DNA of 64,000 nt, taken from Methylovirgula sp. HY1 (GTDB taxonomy: Bacteria > Pseudomonadota > Alphaproteobacteria > Rhizobiales > Beijerinckiaceae). The stretch covers positions 1,426,001-1,490,000 of the forward strand of contig NZ_CP073764.1 in NCBI RefSeq assembly GCF_019343105.1. Direction: 5' to 3'. Below the pieces are notes generated by a model, which was given only the letters and a program-made list of their open reading frames with translations, ran no database searches and was not told the DNA's origin. A program made the position numbers and the translations under genes. Shown piece by piece: positions 50,805 to 58,994 of the stretch (within the stretch, counting starts at the first letter, position 1; every line of letters begins with the position of its first letter).

Positions 50805-51616
50805 GGCACATGGACCGCGTTAAAGGCTGCACAGGGCCGATCCTGCAAATTGTATTGATGAAGATCTGTCGTGACACGTTTTTCCGCGAGCAAGGTGCGC
50901 AATATTCCGAGCGCGGTTCCGGCCGCAAATCCGCGATTGGCATCGAACGCGAGACATGCCGCCCTAATCGGAACGTTGCCCATGTTTGCAAGATAGGTCA
51001 GGAACTCCTGACTGAGCACAGCCGATTGGCCAACAAGATCGCCATCCCTCCGTGGCCCGCCTCCGCCCAAAATCCACACGAGATTTCGCGCGAAAACCGT
51101 TTTCACGGCGGAATGTGGCAGCAGCCGCCAGGGAACCGTGCGCCGTAGCCAATATTGGCGCTCAATTTCCAACTTATCGAGCGTGCGCCCTAGAGAAAGC
51201 TGATCATCTGGCTTGACAGAGATAGCCTCCAGGAACTGCATTGCGCCGCGACAGCGCGTCACCAAGAAATCCGTCGTCTGAACAAGAGGCGCGCTGCTCG
51301 CGATGTCCCTGGGATGCCGAATATTCAGCTGTGCCGCGATCGCAAGCGTTTCAATTCGCGACAACGGAAATTGCTCACGAATATCAATCACATCTTCGTC
51401 CCACCAAAGTAGGTGGAAGGCGTAATGCTCGCCATCTGACAGAAGATGATGTGAACGGCCCGTCTTTGGGCAAAAAGTTCTGTGCGATCTTCCGTGCGAA
51501 GGAAGATCCGAGACGGTCAGCCAGGGACGATAGCCTGGCCCAATTCCCTGGCCTCGCCTTTCTGCCGCGAAGCGCGCGATCCGCCTCTCACAGAATCCAT
51601 AACGCCGTTTGCCCAT
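50801..51616 (-). CDS. tnsA: Tn7-like TnsA endonuclease
   Basis: 271 residues, full length for TnsA. The N-terminal restriction-enzyme-like domain has GYRPWLTVSDLPSHGRSHR, the active-site Glu63 in LSDGEHYAFHLL (same position as E63 of Tn7 TnsA), VIDIREQFPL, Asp116 in TTDFLVT and Lys135 in AISVKPDD; the position of Tn7 Gln130 is Ser here. The C-terminal half is the TnsC-interacting winged-helix region. TnsA nicks the 5' transposon strands during cut-and-paste transposition. It is the first gene of the element and lies next to its surviving AT-rich end. Confidence 0.92.
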   Translation of the reverse strand: MGKRRYGFCERRIARFAAERRGQGIGPGYRPWLTVSDLPSHGRSHRTFCPKTGRSHHLLSDGEHYAFHLLWWDEDVIDIREQFPLSRIETLAIAAQLNIRHPRDIASSAPLVQTTDFLVTRCRGAMQFLEAISVKPDDQLSLGRTLDKLEIERQYWLRRTVPWRLLPHSAVKTVFARNLVWILGGGGPRRDGDLVGQSAVLSQEFLTYLANMGNVPIRAACLAFDANRGFAAGTALGILRTLLAEKRVTTDLHQYNLQDRPCAAFNAVHVP

Positions 51617-51794
51617 TTATTCCCCCTCAGGAGATGAGCACGCAGCCGCTGAGAGCTCAGGCCAAAAAGACCATAAGCGACTCAGATCCGGCAGCGGAGT
51701 CGACTCAGTAAAGCTATAAATAATTAAAAAATCGTTAAAGTCGACTATATATACAAATATATCGGCGCGAATATGTTTATATTCGTATTTTTTT

Positions 51795-51812
51795 CATTAG
51801 TTGTACTATCGT
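51795..51812 (-). repeat. Candidate TnsB-binding repeat, inner copy
   Basis: Plus-strand CATTAGTTGTACTATCGT. It matches the copy at 51907-51924 at all but one substitution and small indels, in the same orientation, 112 bases apart, in the tnsA-proximal AT-rich end. Confidence 0.4.
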
Positions 51813-51906
51813 TTATTCTATCTAATATTGGTAATTCACTGATGGATTTCCGAATAATTTTTCTATCTGATTGGCGTTTGTACTTGATTAGCTTGGCGAT
51901 GGAAGA

Positions 51907-51924
51907 CTTAGTCGTATCTATCGT
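51907..51924 (-). repeat. Candidate TnsB-binding repeat, outer copy
   Basis: Plus-strand CTTAGTCGTATCTATCGT, directly repeating the motif at 51795-51812. It lies about 30 bases inside the suspected transposon edge. Confidence 0.4.
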
Positions 51925-52154
51925 CAGCCACTACCCTAAGTTGGCGCGTCAACAATCACGCAAACAGGCCCCCATATTTTCGCGCAAAAGGCTCCAATCG
52001 AGCAGCAGATGCACGAAATGGAGATGGCGCCACGCACGCAGTAGCTTGTTTGCGTGCCTTCATATTTGCTGAGCAGTTCTATGGAGCCGATGGCTGGGTC
52101 AGTAGGAGATATCAACGCGAGCTTCGATATTTCCAGCTGGACGTTTGAAACATA

Positions 52155-52805
52155 ATGGGCGGCCCCTCGAAAGGCCTAGGCCGATTCCACGGGGATAGCG
52201 CATCATTTCGTGTGGGTTTGATTGCGCATCCGGTTTGCGCCGGCAGATCGACCGGGCTGTTATCACTGCCGATCGATATTACCCTTGTTTCGATCGGCGC
52301 GCCCGCGAAGGCGCGATTTGGCTCGGCCAACGCGACGCAGGCGGCGTTCGGGGGCGCATTTAATGCGGAACTCGTTGCCGAAGCCGAGACCTCGACGGAA
52401 GCCAACGCAGAGATCCTGGGTTACGTGGCCCGCATCGCAAACACGGTGGAGAGTGCCAGTGGCGGATCGATTCAGGCTGTGGCGACGCGGCCGAGCGGTA
52501 ATCTTCCTGCGCTGCATTTGCCAGCGTTTGACATCAAACCCGTGGGACCGCCGCCGGGCGTCGATGCGTGGCTGCAACGCGGTCGTTTGGTCGCGAAATA
52601 TCGCGACGCGCAGCATTTTATGGCGATCCCCGTAACGCTCAAAAACAACTTGCCGACGGGCGACGTCGAGAAGCAGTTCCAAGCGCTCGGGCTGATCCAA
52701 CAAGACGCAAGCAATGTCGTTCGCCATCGCTACGTCCCACAGGTGCTAGCCCGGAAAATTCATGACGGACTGGCGGATGTAGCGCAAGCGGTTGAACTGA
52801 CGTAG
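52155..52805 (+). CDS. Unrecognised ORF between transposon remnants
   Basis: 216 residues from an ATG at 52155 directly behind an in-frame stop. Composition looks protein-like in the second half (VDAWLQRGRLVAKYRDAQHF and a helical C-terminus LARKIHDGLADVAQAVELT), but no domain is recognised and no ribosome site is evident. It lies between the Tn7-like end and the IS1380-type transposase. It may be cargo, a relic or a chance frame in GC-rich DNA. Confidence 0.35.
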   Translation: MGGPSKGLGRFHGDSASFRVGLIAHPVCAGRSTGLLSLPIDITLVSIGAPAKARFGSANATQAAFGGAFNAELVAEAETSTEANAEILGYVARIANTVESASGGSIQAVATRPSGNLPALHLPAFDIKPVGPPPGVDAWLQRGRLVAKYRDAQHFMAIPVTLKNNLPTGDVEKQFQALGLIQQDASNVVRHRYVPQVLARKIHDGLADVAQAVELT

Positions 52806-52857
52806 GATTCGGTTGCTAAAGCCCATCCGCGTCATTTCCGCGAGAGCGACACCCGCC

Positions 52858-54223
52858 ATGACCGATCTTATGCCGGCGCTGCCTGGCCTGTCACCCGTCG
52901 CCGGCAAGTCTGTTGTTGCTAAATTCGACGGCGGGCGGCTGTCGTCGGACGGAGGTTTGTTGCTTCTGCGCGAGGTCGAGCAACGTCTGCGGGTTGCCGA
53001 TCGGCTCGCTGCCTGCATCAAAGATCTTCGTGCGCCGGATCAGATCACACATAGCCTTGCCGACATCATCCGGTTCCGTCTCATGATGATCGCGGCTGGC
53101 TATGAGGACGGCAACGACGCCAGTTCCCTGCGAAGCGATCCCGTGTTCAAAATGGCGCTCGATCTGTTGCCGTCCGATCGAGAGCTGTGTTCACAATCGA
53201 CGATCTCGCGGCTCGAAAACCTGCCCGATGTCCGCGCCCTGTTGCGCATGGGACGTGCCATGGCCGACCTCTATTGCGCTTCTTTCCAAAAGGTGCCGAA
53301 GCGGATCGTGCTCGACATCGACGACACTTTCGATGCGGTTCATGGCGGCCAGCAGTTGCGCCTCTTCAATGCTCATGAAGCCTGCCCTCGGGCTTGACCC
53401 GAGGGATGAATACGGTTTTCAGCCCATCGTTGTCTTCGACGGCGAAGGCCGCTTCATTACATGCGTTTTGCGTCCCGCCAAACGGCCGGCCGGCAGAGAG
53501 ATCCGCGCCTTCCTGCGCCGCTTGCTGCGGGCGATCCGTGCCAACTGGCCAACCACCGAGATCTTGCTGCGCGCCGATAGTCACTATTGTTGTCCTGAAG
53601 TTCTCGACTGGTGCCGGGCCAACGGTCTCGACTACATCCTGGGCGTTGCGCCGACCACGACATTGCGTCGCCATATCGAAGACCTCGAAGCCAGAACAAA
53701 GGCCCGCTTCGAGACTGGCCAGAAGGATGCCAAGCTACGCCGCTTCAAGGAGTTCTTCAATGGAGCCGCGAGCTGGAGCCGGGTCGAGCGGATCATCGCC
53801 CGCGTCGAAGTCGGCATGCAAGGACCCGACACGCGCTTTATCGTCACCAATCTGGAGACGCGCAATGCCCGCATCCTCTATGAAGACATCTATTGCCGGC
53901 GTGGTGACGCAGAAAATCACATCAAATACTGGAAGACGCATCTGGCGGCAGACCGCACATCGTGCATGAAGGCGACGGCTAATCAGTTCCGATTGTTTTT
54001 GCACGCCGGCGCTTACTGGCTCATGTGGGGCCTGCGCGTGTCCATGCCGAAACGCTCGATGTGGCGGGTCGCCCAGTTCGACACGCTACGCCTGCGGCTC
54101 ATCAAAATCGCGGCCCGCATTGTCGAGATGAAGACGATGATCAGGATTCACCTGCCAACGTCGTGTCCGGCACAATCCATCATGCCGCTCGCGCTCGCGC
54201 GTATCCCGCGCCTCGTCACCTGA
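52858..54223 (+). pseudogene. IS1380-family transposase, frame broken by a hairpin insertion
   Basis: The N-terminal part reads from ATG 52858 to about 53376 (LFNAH); the rest continues one frame over from 53405 (DEYGFQPIVVFDGEGRF) to the stop at 54223. Joined, the two give a complete IS1380/DDE_Tnp_1-type transposase, with Asp in LDIDDTFDAVHG, the SHYCC segment and Glu in RRGDAENHIKYW. The two halves are separated by a 28-base segment (53377-53404) that includes a stop and belongs to a palindromic repeat. The protein is therefore not made in one piece. Element ends could not be fixed by eye. Confidence 0.85.
53377..53404. repeat. Palindromic repeat inserted inside the IS1380 transposase gene
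   Basis: CCCTCGGG (53385-53392) and CCCGAGGG (53398-53405) form a perfect 8-bp stem with loop CTTGA. The GGGCTTGACCC core is common in dispersed intergenic palindromes of rhizobial genomes. It takes the place of about one codon of the transposase (net about +25 bases) and causes the frameshift. Confidence 0.65.
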
Positions 54224-54437
54224 ACGGCGGGGCGGAGTGCCCCGAAACCTTAAGCCCATCCCGTCAACCCGCAAACACCTCCGACTCCATCCTCTGGTCC
54301 GCCGCCGGAGATGATGAGACGTTCGCGAGGAAATCAAAGGCGGAAAGGTTCGCTCGAAAATCGTCGCCGCCGCGCAAAAACTGCTCACAGCGCTGCATAA
54401 TGGCGGCTAAGGCACCGTCGAGCGCGTAAGTTGGACA

Positions 54438-54460
54438 GTATTCCTTGTAGGGAATACAAG
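54438..54460. promoter_or_regulatory. Overlapping palindromes upstream of the three-gene operon
   Basis: GTATTCC (54438-54444) and GGAATAC (54451-54457) form one inverted repeat; CTTGTA (54444-54449) and TACAAG (54455-54460) form another, interleaved with it. They lie 20-42 bases upstream of the XRE-ASCH start and follow a TTGGACA (54431-54437) that could be a -35 element. This is the expected place and form of an autoregulatory operator for the XRE protein. Confidence 0.5.
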
Positions 54461-54479
54461 ACTCACATAGAATTTCTCC

Positions 54480-55274
54480 ATGTCTCGAATCAAAGGAAAA
54501 GTCGTCAATGTCACGCGACTCGTTCAGGGCGGCGAGATTGACCGCGTCGTTGGAGCCTCCTTGCGCAACCTAAGGACCCTCGCGGGCCTGACGCAAAAGG
54601 AATTGGCGGCGCGTCTCAATGTCGGTCAGGCGGCGATTTCCAAGATCGAAAGCCGCGGCGATGTCCAGGTCTCATCGCTGCAGAAATATGTCGAGGCATT
54701 AGGGGCTACTCTTCGAATCGATGCCGCCTTTGACTCCGAGAGTTATCGCGCCTTGGGCGCGGTGGGCGCGTTTGAATTCGACTTGTCCGATGAAGATCAG
54801 CTGGTCTTTCCGATCTTCGGCGACGAAGTCTTCCGCCCCAAGCGTGATGTCGTCTTAAGCGTTCGTCCGCTTTATTCCGCCAAAATTTTCGAAGGCACCA
54901 AAACGGTGGAACTGCGGCGACGCTTTCCGGTCTCCGCGCCCCGCGGAACGGTAGCCTACATCTATTCATCCTCGCCGGTACGCGCCATGGTCGGCAGCGC
55001 GGAAATCGAGGACGTCGTGAAGCTTCCGATCACATCGATCTGGAGGCAGTTCGGCAAAATGGCGCAGATTAAGAAGAGCAGTTTCGACGAATACTTCGAT
55101 GGTTTGACCGAAGGGTTTGCATTGAAAATCACCAATGCACGTTCCTTTGTCCGGCCACTGAACCTCGCCGAATTGAGGAACCGCTTCGGCTTCGAGCCTC
55201 CGCAATCCTTCCTATACGCAACACCCGTCCTTCGAACGGCGCTTCAGCATGAGTATCGAAAGGTATCTGATTGA
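54480..55274 (+). CDS. XRE regulator fused to an ASCH domain
   Basis: 264 residues. An XRE/Cro helix-turn-helix occupies about residues 24-80 (LRTLAGLTQKELAARLNVGQ). A linker leads to an ASCH (PUA-like) domain at about 124-247, with VVLSVRPLYSAKIFEGTKTV and the conserved GTKTVELR segment. ASCH domains bind RNA or modified nucleotides in characterised cases. The HTH suggests an autoregulating antitoxin-like role. Its 3' end overlaps the next gene by 26 bases, so both are translated from one message. First gene of a three-gene operon. Confidence 0.8.
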   Translation: MSRIKGKVVNVTRLVQGGEIDRVVGASLRNLRTLAGLTQKELAARLNVGQAAISKIESRGDVQVSSLQKYVEALGATLRIDAAFDSESYRALGAVGAFEFDLSDEDQLVFPIFGDEVFRPKRDVVLSVRPLYSAKIFEGTKTVELRRRFPVSAPRGTVAYIYSSSPVRAMVGSAEIEDVVKLPITSIWRQFGKMAQIKKSSFDEYFDGLTEGFALKITNARSFVRPLNLAELRNRFGFEPPQSFLYATPVLRTALQHEYRKVSD

Positions 55275-56784
55275 TACGAATGTTATTATCGGCTTAGAAG
55301 ATAATCACACCGTTCAACCCGCCTTCGCAGATCTCCTCAAACTTGCATCGAAGCACAACGTGGCCGTCGTGGTCCACGAGGCGGCGCGTGACGACATTCA
55401 GCGAGATAGAAACGCGGCTCGACGTGCCATCTCACTAAGCAAGCTTGAAAAATTTCCACTCATCCGAAAAGTGCGCGGCCTCGACTTCGCGGAACTAGAA
55501 ACAAACTTTGGGTCGCTGCCGCGGCCCAATGATATTGTTGACGCGACCTTACTCGATGGGATCCACCGCGGCGCGGCCGACTTTCTCGTTACGGAAGATC
55601 GCGGCCTACACGAGCGCGCGCGGCGGGTGTCTGCCGATTTGGCAAGGCGCGTTTTATTCGTCGCCGACGCGGTTCTCCTTCTGCGGACGACGTATGAGCC
55701 CATTGAGATCTCATTCCGCTACGTCGATGAAGTCACAGCAAACGAAATACAGCTGAGCGACCCGATCTTTGACAGCCTGCGTGCGGAGTATGAGGGTTTC
55801 GATGAATGGTGGCGGAGACAATGTGTTGCCGAGCATCGCCCGTGCTGGGCGATATTCGATAACGGCGTAGCCGGCCTTGTTGTCCGAAAGGATGAGACGG
55901 GTGCGAAGACAGATGCCATGAACAAATGTGCGAAAATCCTCAAGATATGCACCTTCAAAGTGCGGCCGGAGAACCGAGGTATTAAGCTTGGTGAACTTTT
56001 GCTGAAGAAAATATTGTGGTTCGCGCAAGCTAACAAATATGATCTCGCTTACATTACAACTTATCCCAACCAAGCAGTGCTCATCGATTTGCTTGAGTAT
56101 TATGGCTTCACGAACACGAACAAGAAGCGGGACGGGGAACTTGTTTACGAGAAGCTCTTTTCTCGCGACCGTTTGCTTTCAATGGAGGGCACATCCGATT
56201 TCGATCTCGACCGGATAAACTACCCTCGCTTCATCACAGAGCCGCCCGTTCGAGCATTCATGGTGCCGATCAAAGAAGGTTATCACGACACGCTGTATCC
56301 GGATTTAAGGAACCCTATACAACGCAATCTGTTCGAGGCTGCCGGTCTAGGCGTCGGCCCTAAGCGCCCCGGCAACACCATACGCAAGGTTTATCTCTGC
56401 CGGGCTCAATCCCAGTTGGGCCCTCCCGGATCGCTATTATTCTTCTACAAAGGCAGATCGCAAAGCCCGCCATCACAGGCTCTAACAGCAGTCGGTGTTT
56501 TTGAGGAGGTTTCTTCAGCAGCCTCCGCCCGCGATTTGCTCCTGCTGACAGGCGGCCGATCTGTCTATAGCGAGATGGAAATAAATGATTGGGATGCCGC
56601 AGCAGATCGCCGAGTTAAGGTCATTAATTACTTGCTAGCAGCCTATATTGATCCGCCGATCGGCCTCGTCGAACTGCAAAACTTTGGAATTATTCGTGGC
56701 CATCCGCCGCAGTCCATTTGCGAATTGGATCGGACCCAGATCAACGCGCTGTTGCCTCGGTTGAACCTCGGATTTGCAACATGA
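55249..56784 (+). CDS. PIN-GNAT-ASCH-like triple-domain protein
   Basis: 511 residues. A PIN nuclease-like domain (about 1-145) keeps its acidic residues: D9 in LIDTNVIIGLED, E44 in VVHEAARDD, D95/D98 in NDIVDATLL and D117 in VTEDRGL. A GNAT acetyltransferase domain (about 165-305) has CTFKVRPENRGIKLGELLLK and ITTYPNQAVLIDLLEYYGF. The C-terminal region (about 325-511) resembles an ASCH/EVE PUA-like fold (GSLLFFYKGRS...ALTAVGVFEEV). The combination suggests an RNase and/or acetyltransferase effector guided by the RNA-binding module. It overlaps both neighbours. Domain calls are by motif reading; the last one is the least certain. Confidence 0.75.
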   Translation: MSIERYLIDTNVIIGLEDNHTVQPAFADLLKLASKHNVAVVVHEAARDDIQRDRNAARRAISLSKLEKFPLIRKVRGLDFAELETNFGSLPRPNDIVDATLLDGIHRGAADFLVTEDRGLHERARRVSADLARRVLFVADAVLLLRTTYEPIEISFRYVDEVTANEIQLSDPIFDSLRAEYEGFDEWWRRQCVAEHRPCWAIFDNGVAGLVVRKDETGAKTDAMNKCAKILKICTFKVRPENRGIKLGELLLKKILWFAQANKYDLAYITTYPNQAVLIDLLEYYGFTNTNKKRDGELVYEKLFSRDRLLSMEGTSDFDLDRINYPRFITEPPVRAFMVPIKEGYHDTLYPDLRNPIQRNLFEAAGLGVGPKRPGNTIRKVYLCRAQSQLGPPGSLLFFYKGRSQSPPSQALTAVGVFEEVSSAASARDLLLLTGGRSVYSEMEINDWDAAADRRVKVINYLLAAYIDPPIGLVELQNFGIIRGHPPQSICELDRTQINALLPRLNLGFAT

Positions 56785-57347
56785 CACAGAAACTCATCGC
56801 TTTCACGGGTCTCTCTGGCGCGGGCAAAACAACATTTCTCGCGCGCCTAAAAACGCCAACGATGCAAATTCTACAAGCCGAGGAGATAATAAAATCAGCG
56901 CGTCAAACCTTCGGACAGGCCGTATCGGCGGTTGACGATCTACGATCTGCCGATCTTGGCGTCAATCAAGACCTTCTGGTAGGTGAATTTGTTCGATTGA
57001 AGGATCGATCAGCGGAGATCGTTGTTCTTGACTGCCACGTCGTAATCGAAGCCGAAAGCGGCCTGAGCCGAGTTGAGGCGGCCATATTTGAATCTATCGG
57101 CATAACTGGAATGATTTTCCTTCGCGGTAGCCCCGAAGAAATCGTTCGGCGGCGCGAAGTCGATCGAAGCCGGCGGCGTGCTGCGGGTGTGGCAAGTGAT
57201 CTCGAAGAAATACAGGAAATAGCACACGCCCATGCGCAAACCATATGTGACCTCCTGCGGGTGCCTTTGACTACAGTCTTCTTAGGTGACGACAACGCCG
57301 CAACCGAGCGTGAATTGCGGTCGCTTCTTTCGCCCGTCGATCAATGA
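56781..57347 (+). CDS. P-loop kinase-like NTPase of the three-gene operon
   Basis: 188 residues from the ATG at 56781, which overlaps the preceding stop (ATGA). Walker A GLSGAGKT is at residues 10-17; a Walker-B-like EIVVLDCHVVIE is at about 79-90; an arginine-rich LID-like stretch (IVRRREVDRSRRRAAG) follows at 121-136. It resembles small nucleoside, adenylate or polynucleotide kinases. In this context it could phosphorylate an RNA end, a nucleotide or a tRNA, or act as a regulatory NTPase. Last gene of the operon; a terminator-like hairpin follows. Confidence 0.72.
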   Translation: MTQKLIAFTGLSGAGKTTFLARLKTPTMQILQAEEIIKSARQTFGQAVSAVDDLRSADLGVNQDLLVGEFVRLKDRSAEIVVLDCHVVIEAESGLSRVEAAIFESIGITGMIFLRGSPEEIVRRREVDRSRRRAAGVASDLEEIQEIAHAHAQTICDLLRVPLTTVFLGDDNAATERELRSLLSPVDQ

Positions 57348-57423
57348 AGCGCTGCGCTTGTGCTAGAGCAACGTCACGGACGTTTGCTTTATCAGCACCC
57401 TTTTGAAGTTGGCCATCTCAACG

Positions 57424-57454
57424 AAAAAAAACGTCCGACAGTTCGGGTTTTTTT
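57424..57454. terminator. Terminator-like hairpin after the three-gene operon
   Basis: CCGA (57435-57438) and TCGG (57443-57446) around loop CAGT are flanked by eight A (57424-57431) and seven T (57448-57454). The A/T flanks make it potentially bidirectional. The stem is short, so strength is uncertain. Confidence 0.45.
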
Positions 57455-57490
57455 AATTCGACAACCTTGCGGGTTCCGTGCCCAGCGCTA

Positions 57491-58535
57491 GAGCGTTTCA
57501 CGGTTTGACGGAAACGTATCCGGCGTTGGCGAAATAGTTTCGACATTCGTCGGGCTCGATGGCTTCGACGAGGTGGCCGATGTGACGCCACGTGTCCTCG
57601 ACCGTTCGCTTCTGGGCCTGTCGCATCCAGTGTTTGATCTTGGCGAAGGCCTGCTCGATCGGGTTGAGGTCGGGCGAGTATGGCGGGAGATACCAGAGCC
57701 TCGCGCCGGCCGCCCGGACCGCGCGCCGGACGGCGGCCGACTTGTGGCTGCCGAGATTGTCCATGACGACGATGTCGCCTTGCCGGAGAACCGGCGCGAG
57801 TTGCTGTTCGACGTAGGCGCGGAAGCATTCGCCGTTGATCGGCCCGTCGAAGACGCAAGGCGCGGCGAGACGGTCATGGCGCAGTGCGCCGAGAAAGGTC
57901 AGCGTGCGCCAGTGGCCGTGCGGAGCGAAACCGCGCAGACGTTTGCCCTTCGCTCCCCAGCCGCGCAGCGGCGCCATGTTGGTCTTGATCCAGGTCTCGT
58001 CGATGAAGACGAGGCGCCGGGGATCGAGACGGGTCTGCCACGATCGCCAGCGTCGGCGCCTGCGGGCGATGTCGTCGCGCGCCTGCTCAAGGGCAAAGAG
58101 CGTTTTTTTTGAACGTGAGCCCTTCGCGGTGCAGGAACAGCCACACGGCATTGTGCGAGACCTTCACCCCGCGCGCCGCCAGCTCATCCTTCAGACCGTG
58201 CAGCGTCAGGTGCGGCATCTGTGCGATCCGTTCGACGATGAAGGATCGGTGCGGCTCCAGCGCCCGCTTGCGATGACCGCCCATCTTCCCGGGCGCAACC
58301 GATCCCGTCGTCCGATGACGCTGCGACCACTTCACGACAGAGGAAACTGCGACGCCGAAACGCTGCGCCACCAACCGACAGCTCTCGCCCGCCGCCGCCG
58401 CCGCAACGACACGCTCACGAAGATCATTAGAAAGAGGTCGCGCCATTGATGCTGGCCTCCTGCCCAGCCAGCATCTTGAATCACAAACCTAAGCAAATGG
58501 GAATCCAACCGATTCTATAAAATCGTGAAATGCTC
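57491..58535 (-). mobile_element. IS630-family insertion sequence
   Basis: 1045 bases flanked by TA on both sides (57489-57490 and 58536-58537), the target duplication of IS630/Tc1-type elements. Terminal repeats are imperfect: GAGCGTTTCACGGTTT on the left matches GAGCATTTCACGATTT (reverse complement of the right end) at 14 of 16 positions. It carries one split transposase gene on the minus strand and separates the three-gene operon from the hsd genes. Confidence 0.88.
57498..58446 (-). CDS. IS630 transposase in two frames with an A8 shift site
   Basis: The N-terminal frame (58446 to 58087) starts MARPLSNDLRERVVAAAAAG and contains the helix-turn-helix; the catalytic frame (to 57498) carries the DDE triad: Asp in LVFIDETWIKTNM, Asp in VVMDNLGSHK and Glu in NPIEQAFAKIKHW. 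The frames meet at eight A on the coding strand (plus-strand T 58103-58110). Reading FKKTLFALEQARDD continuously needs one base fewer, so expression requires +1 frameshifting or transcriptional slippage, or the gene has a simple one-base insertion. Every catalytic residue is present. Confidence 0.8.
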
Positions 58536-58994
58536 TAAAGGCTGAATGTCTGTTATGGGCGCGAAGCCGCCACCGAGATAAAGAGGCCAATAGCGGTCTG
58601 GCCGCCTTTCTGGGCAACGCCATAAAGCGCGGACGTTCGAGGTCGCAACCCGACGAGCGGCTACTCCCTGAAGTCAGGGCCGCAGCCCAGCGAGGGACCG
58701 GAGGCGCGTGCCAATTTGAAGCGAAACGCCGGCGAAGACCATCGGTAGACGGGCGACCGATAGCAGCTCACAGGCCGGCTCAATTGAGTTTTCTCTCACC
58801 GAGCATGCCGGTTGCCACCAAGACACAATGCCAAGGTCGGTTTCCCATAAAATATTACTTTAAACGAGCCGCTCGTGGCCTCATCTGGCGCGATAAGAAA
58901 CATTGCAAATTTAGGGGGGCCGTTTCAATATCGCACTGCATTCGACCGCAAGGCAAGGTGGGCATGCACATGTTGGAAATTGGGTGTCGAGGAA
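58536..58994. other. Region between IS630 and hsdM
   Basis: 459 bases with no recognisable gene. It should contain the hsd operon promoter. The DNA around 58540-58790 looks like a worn relic but no protein family could be identified. Confidence 0.4.

Larger units (their letters stand above)
51617..52154. mobile_element. AT-rich end of the Tn7-like element
   Basis: 538 bases without a supportable gene. The stretch about 51715-51900 is strikingly AT-rich against the surrounding high-GC DNA, as expected of a Tn7-like transposon end. It contains a repeated 18-base motif (51795-51812 and 51907-51924) that could be TnsB sites. The outer edge may lie near 51954, where the minus strand begins TGTTGA, a start seen in some Tn7-like elements; the opposite end was not found. 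Confidence 0.5.

Noticed and set aside
51773-52072. 99-codon frame in the AT-rich region, with a hydrophobic start
   Set aside because: The hydrophobic part follows from AT-rich composition and the rest is basic low-complexity sequence; no ribosome site and the region fits a transposon end.
52813-52857. Longer N-terminus for the IS1380 transposase
   Set aside because: The segment upstream of ATG 52858 lacks the family sequence, and the typical N-terminus starts shortly after 52858.
54327-54411. Short frame ending in KLLTALHNGG, reminiscent of a transposase C-terminus
   Set aside because: Too short and too weakly similar to name a family; could be chance.
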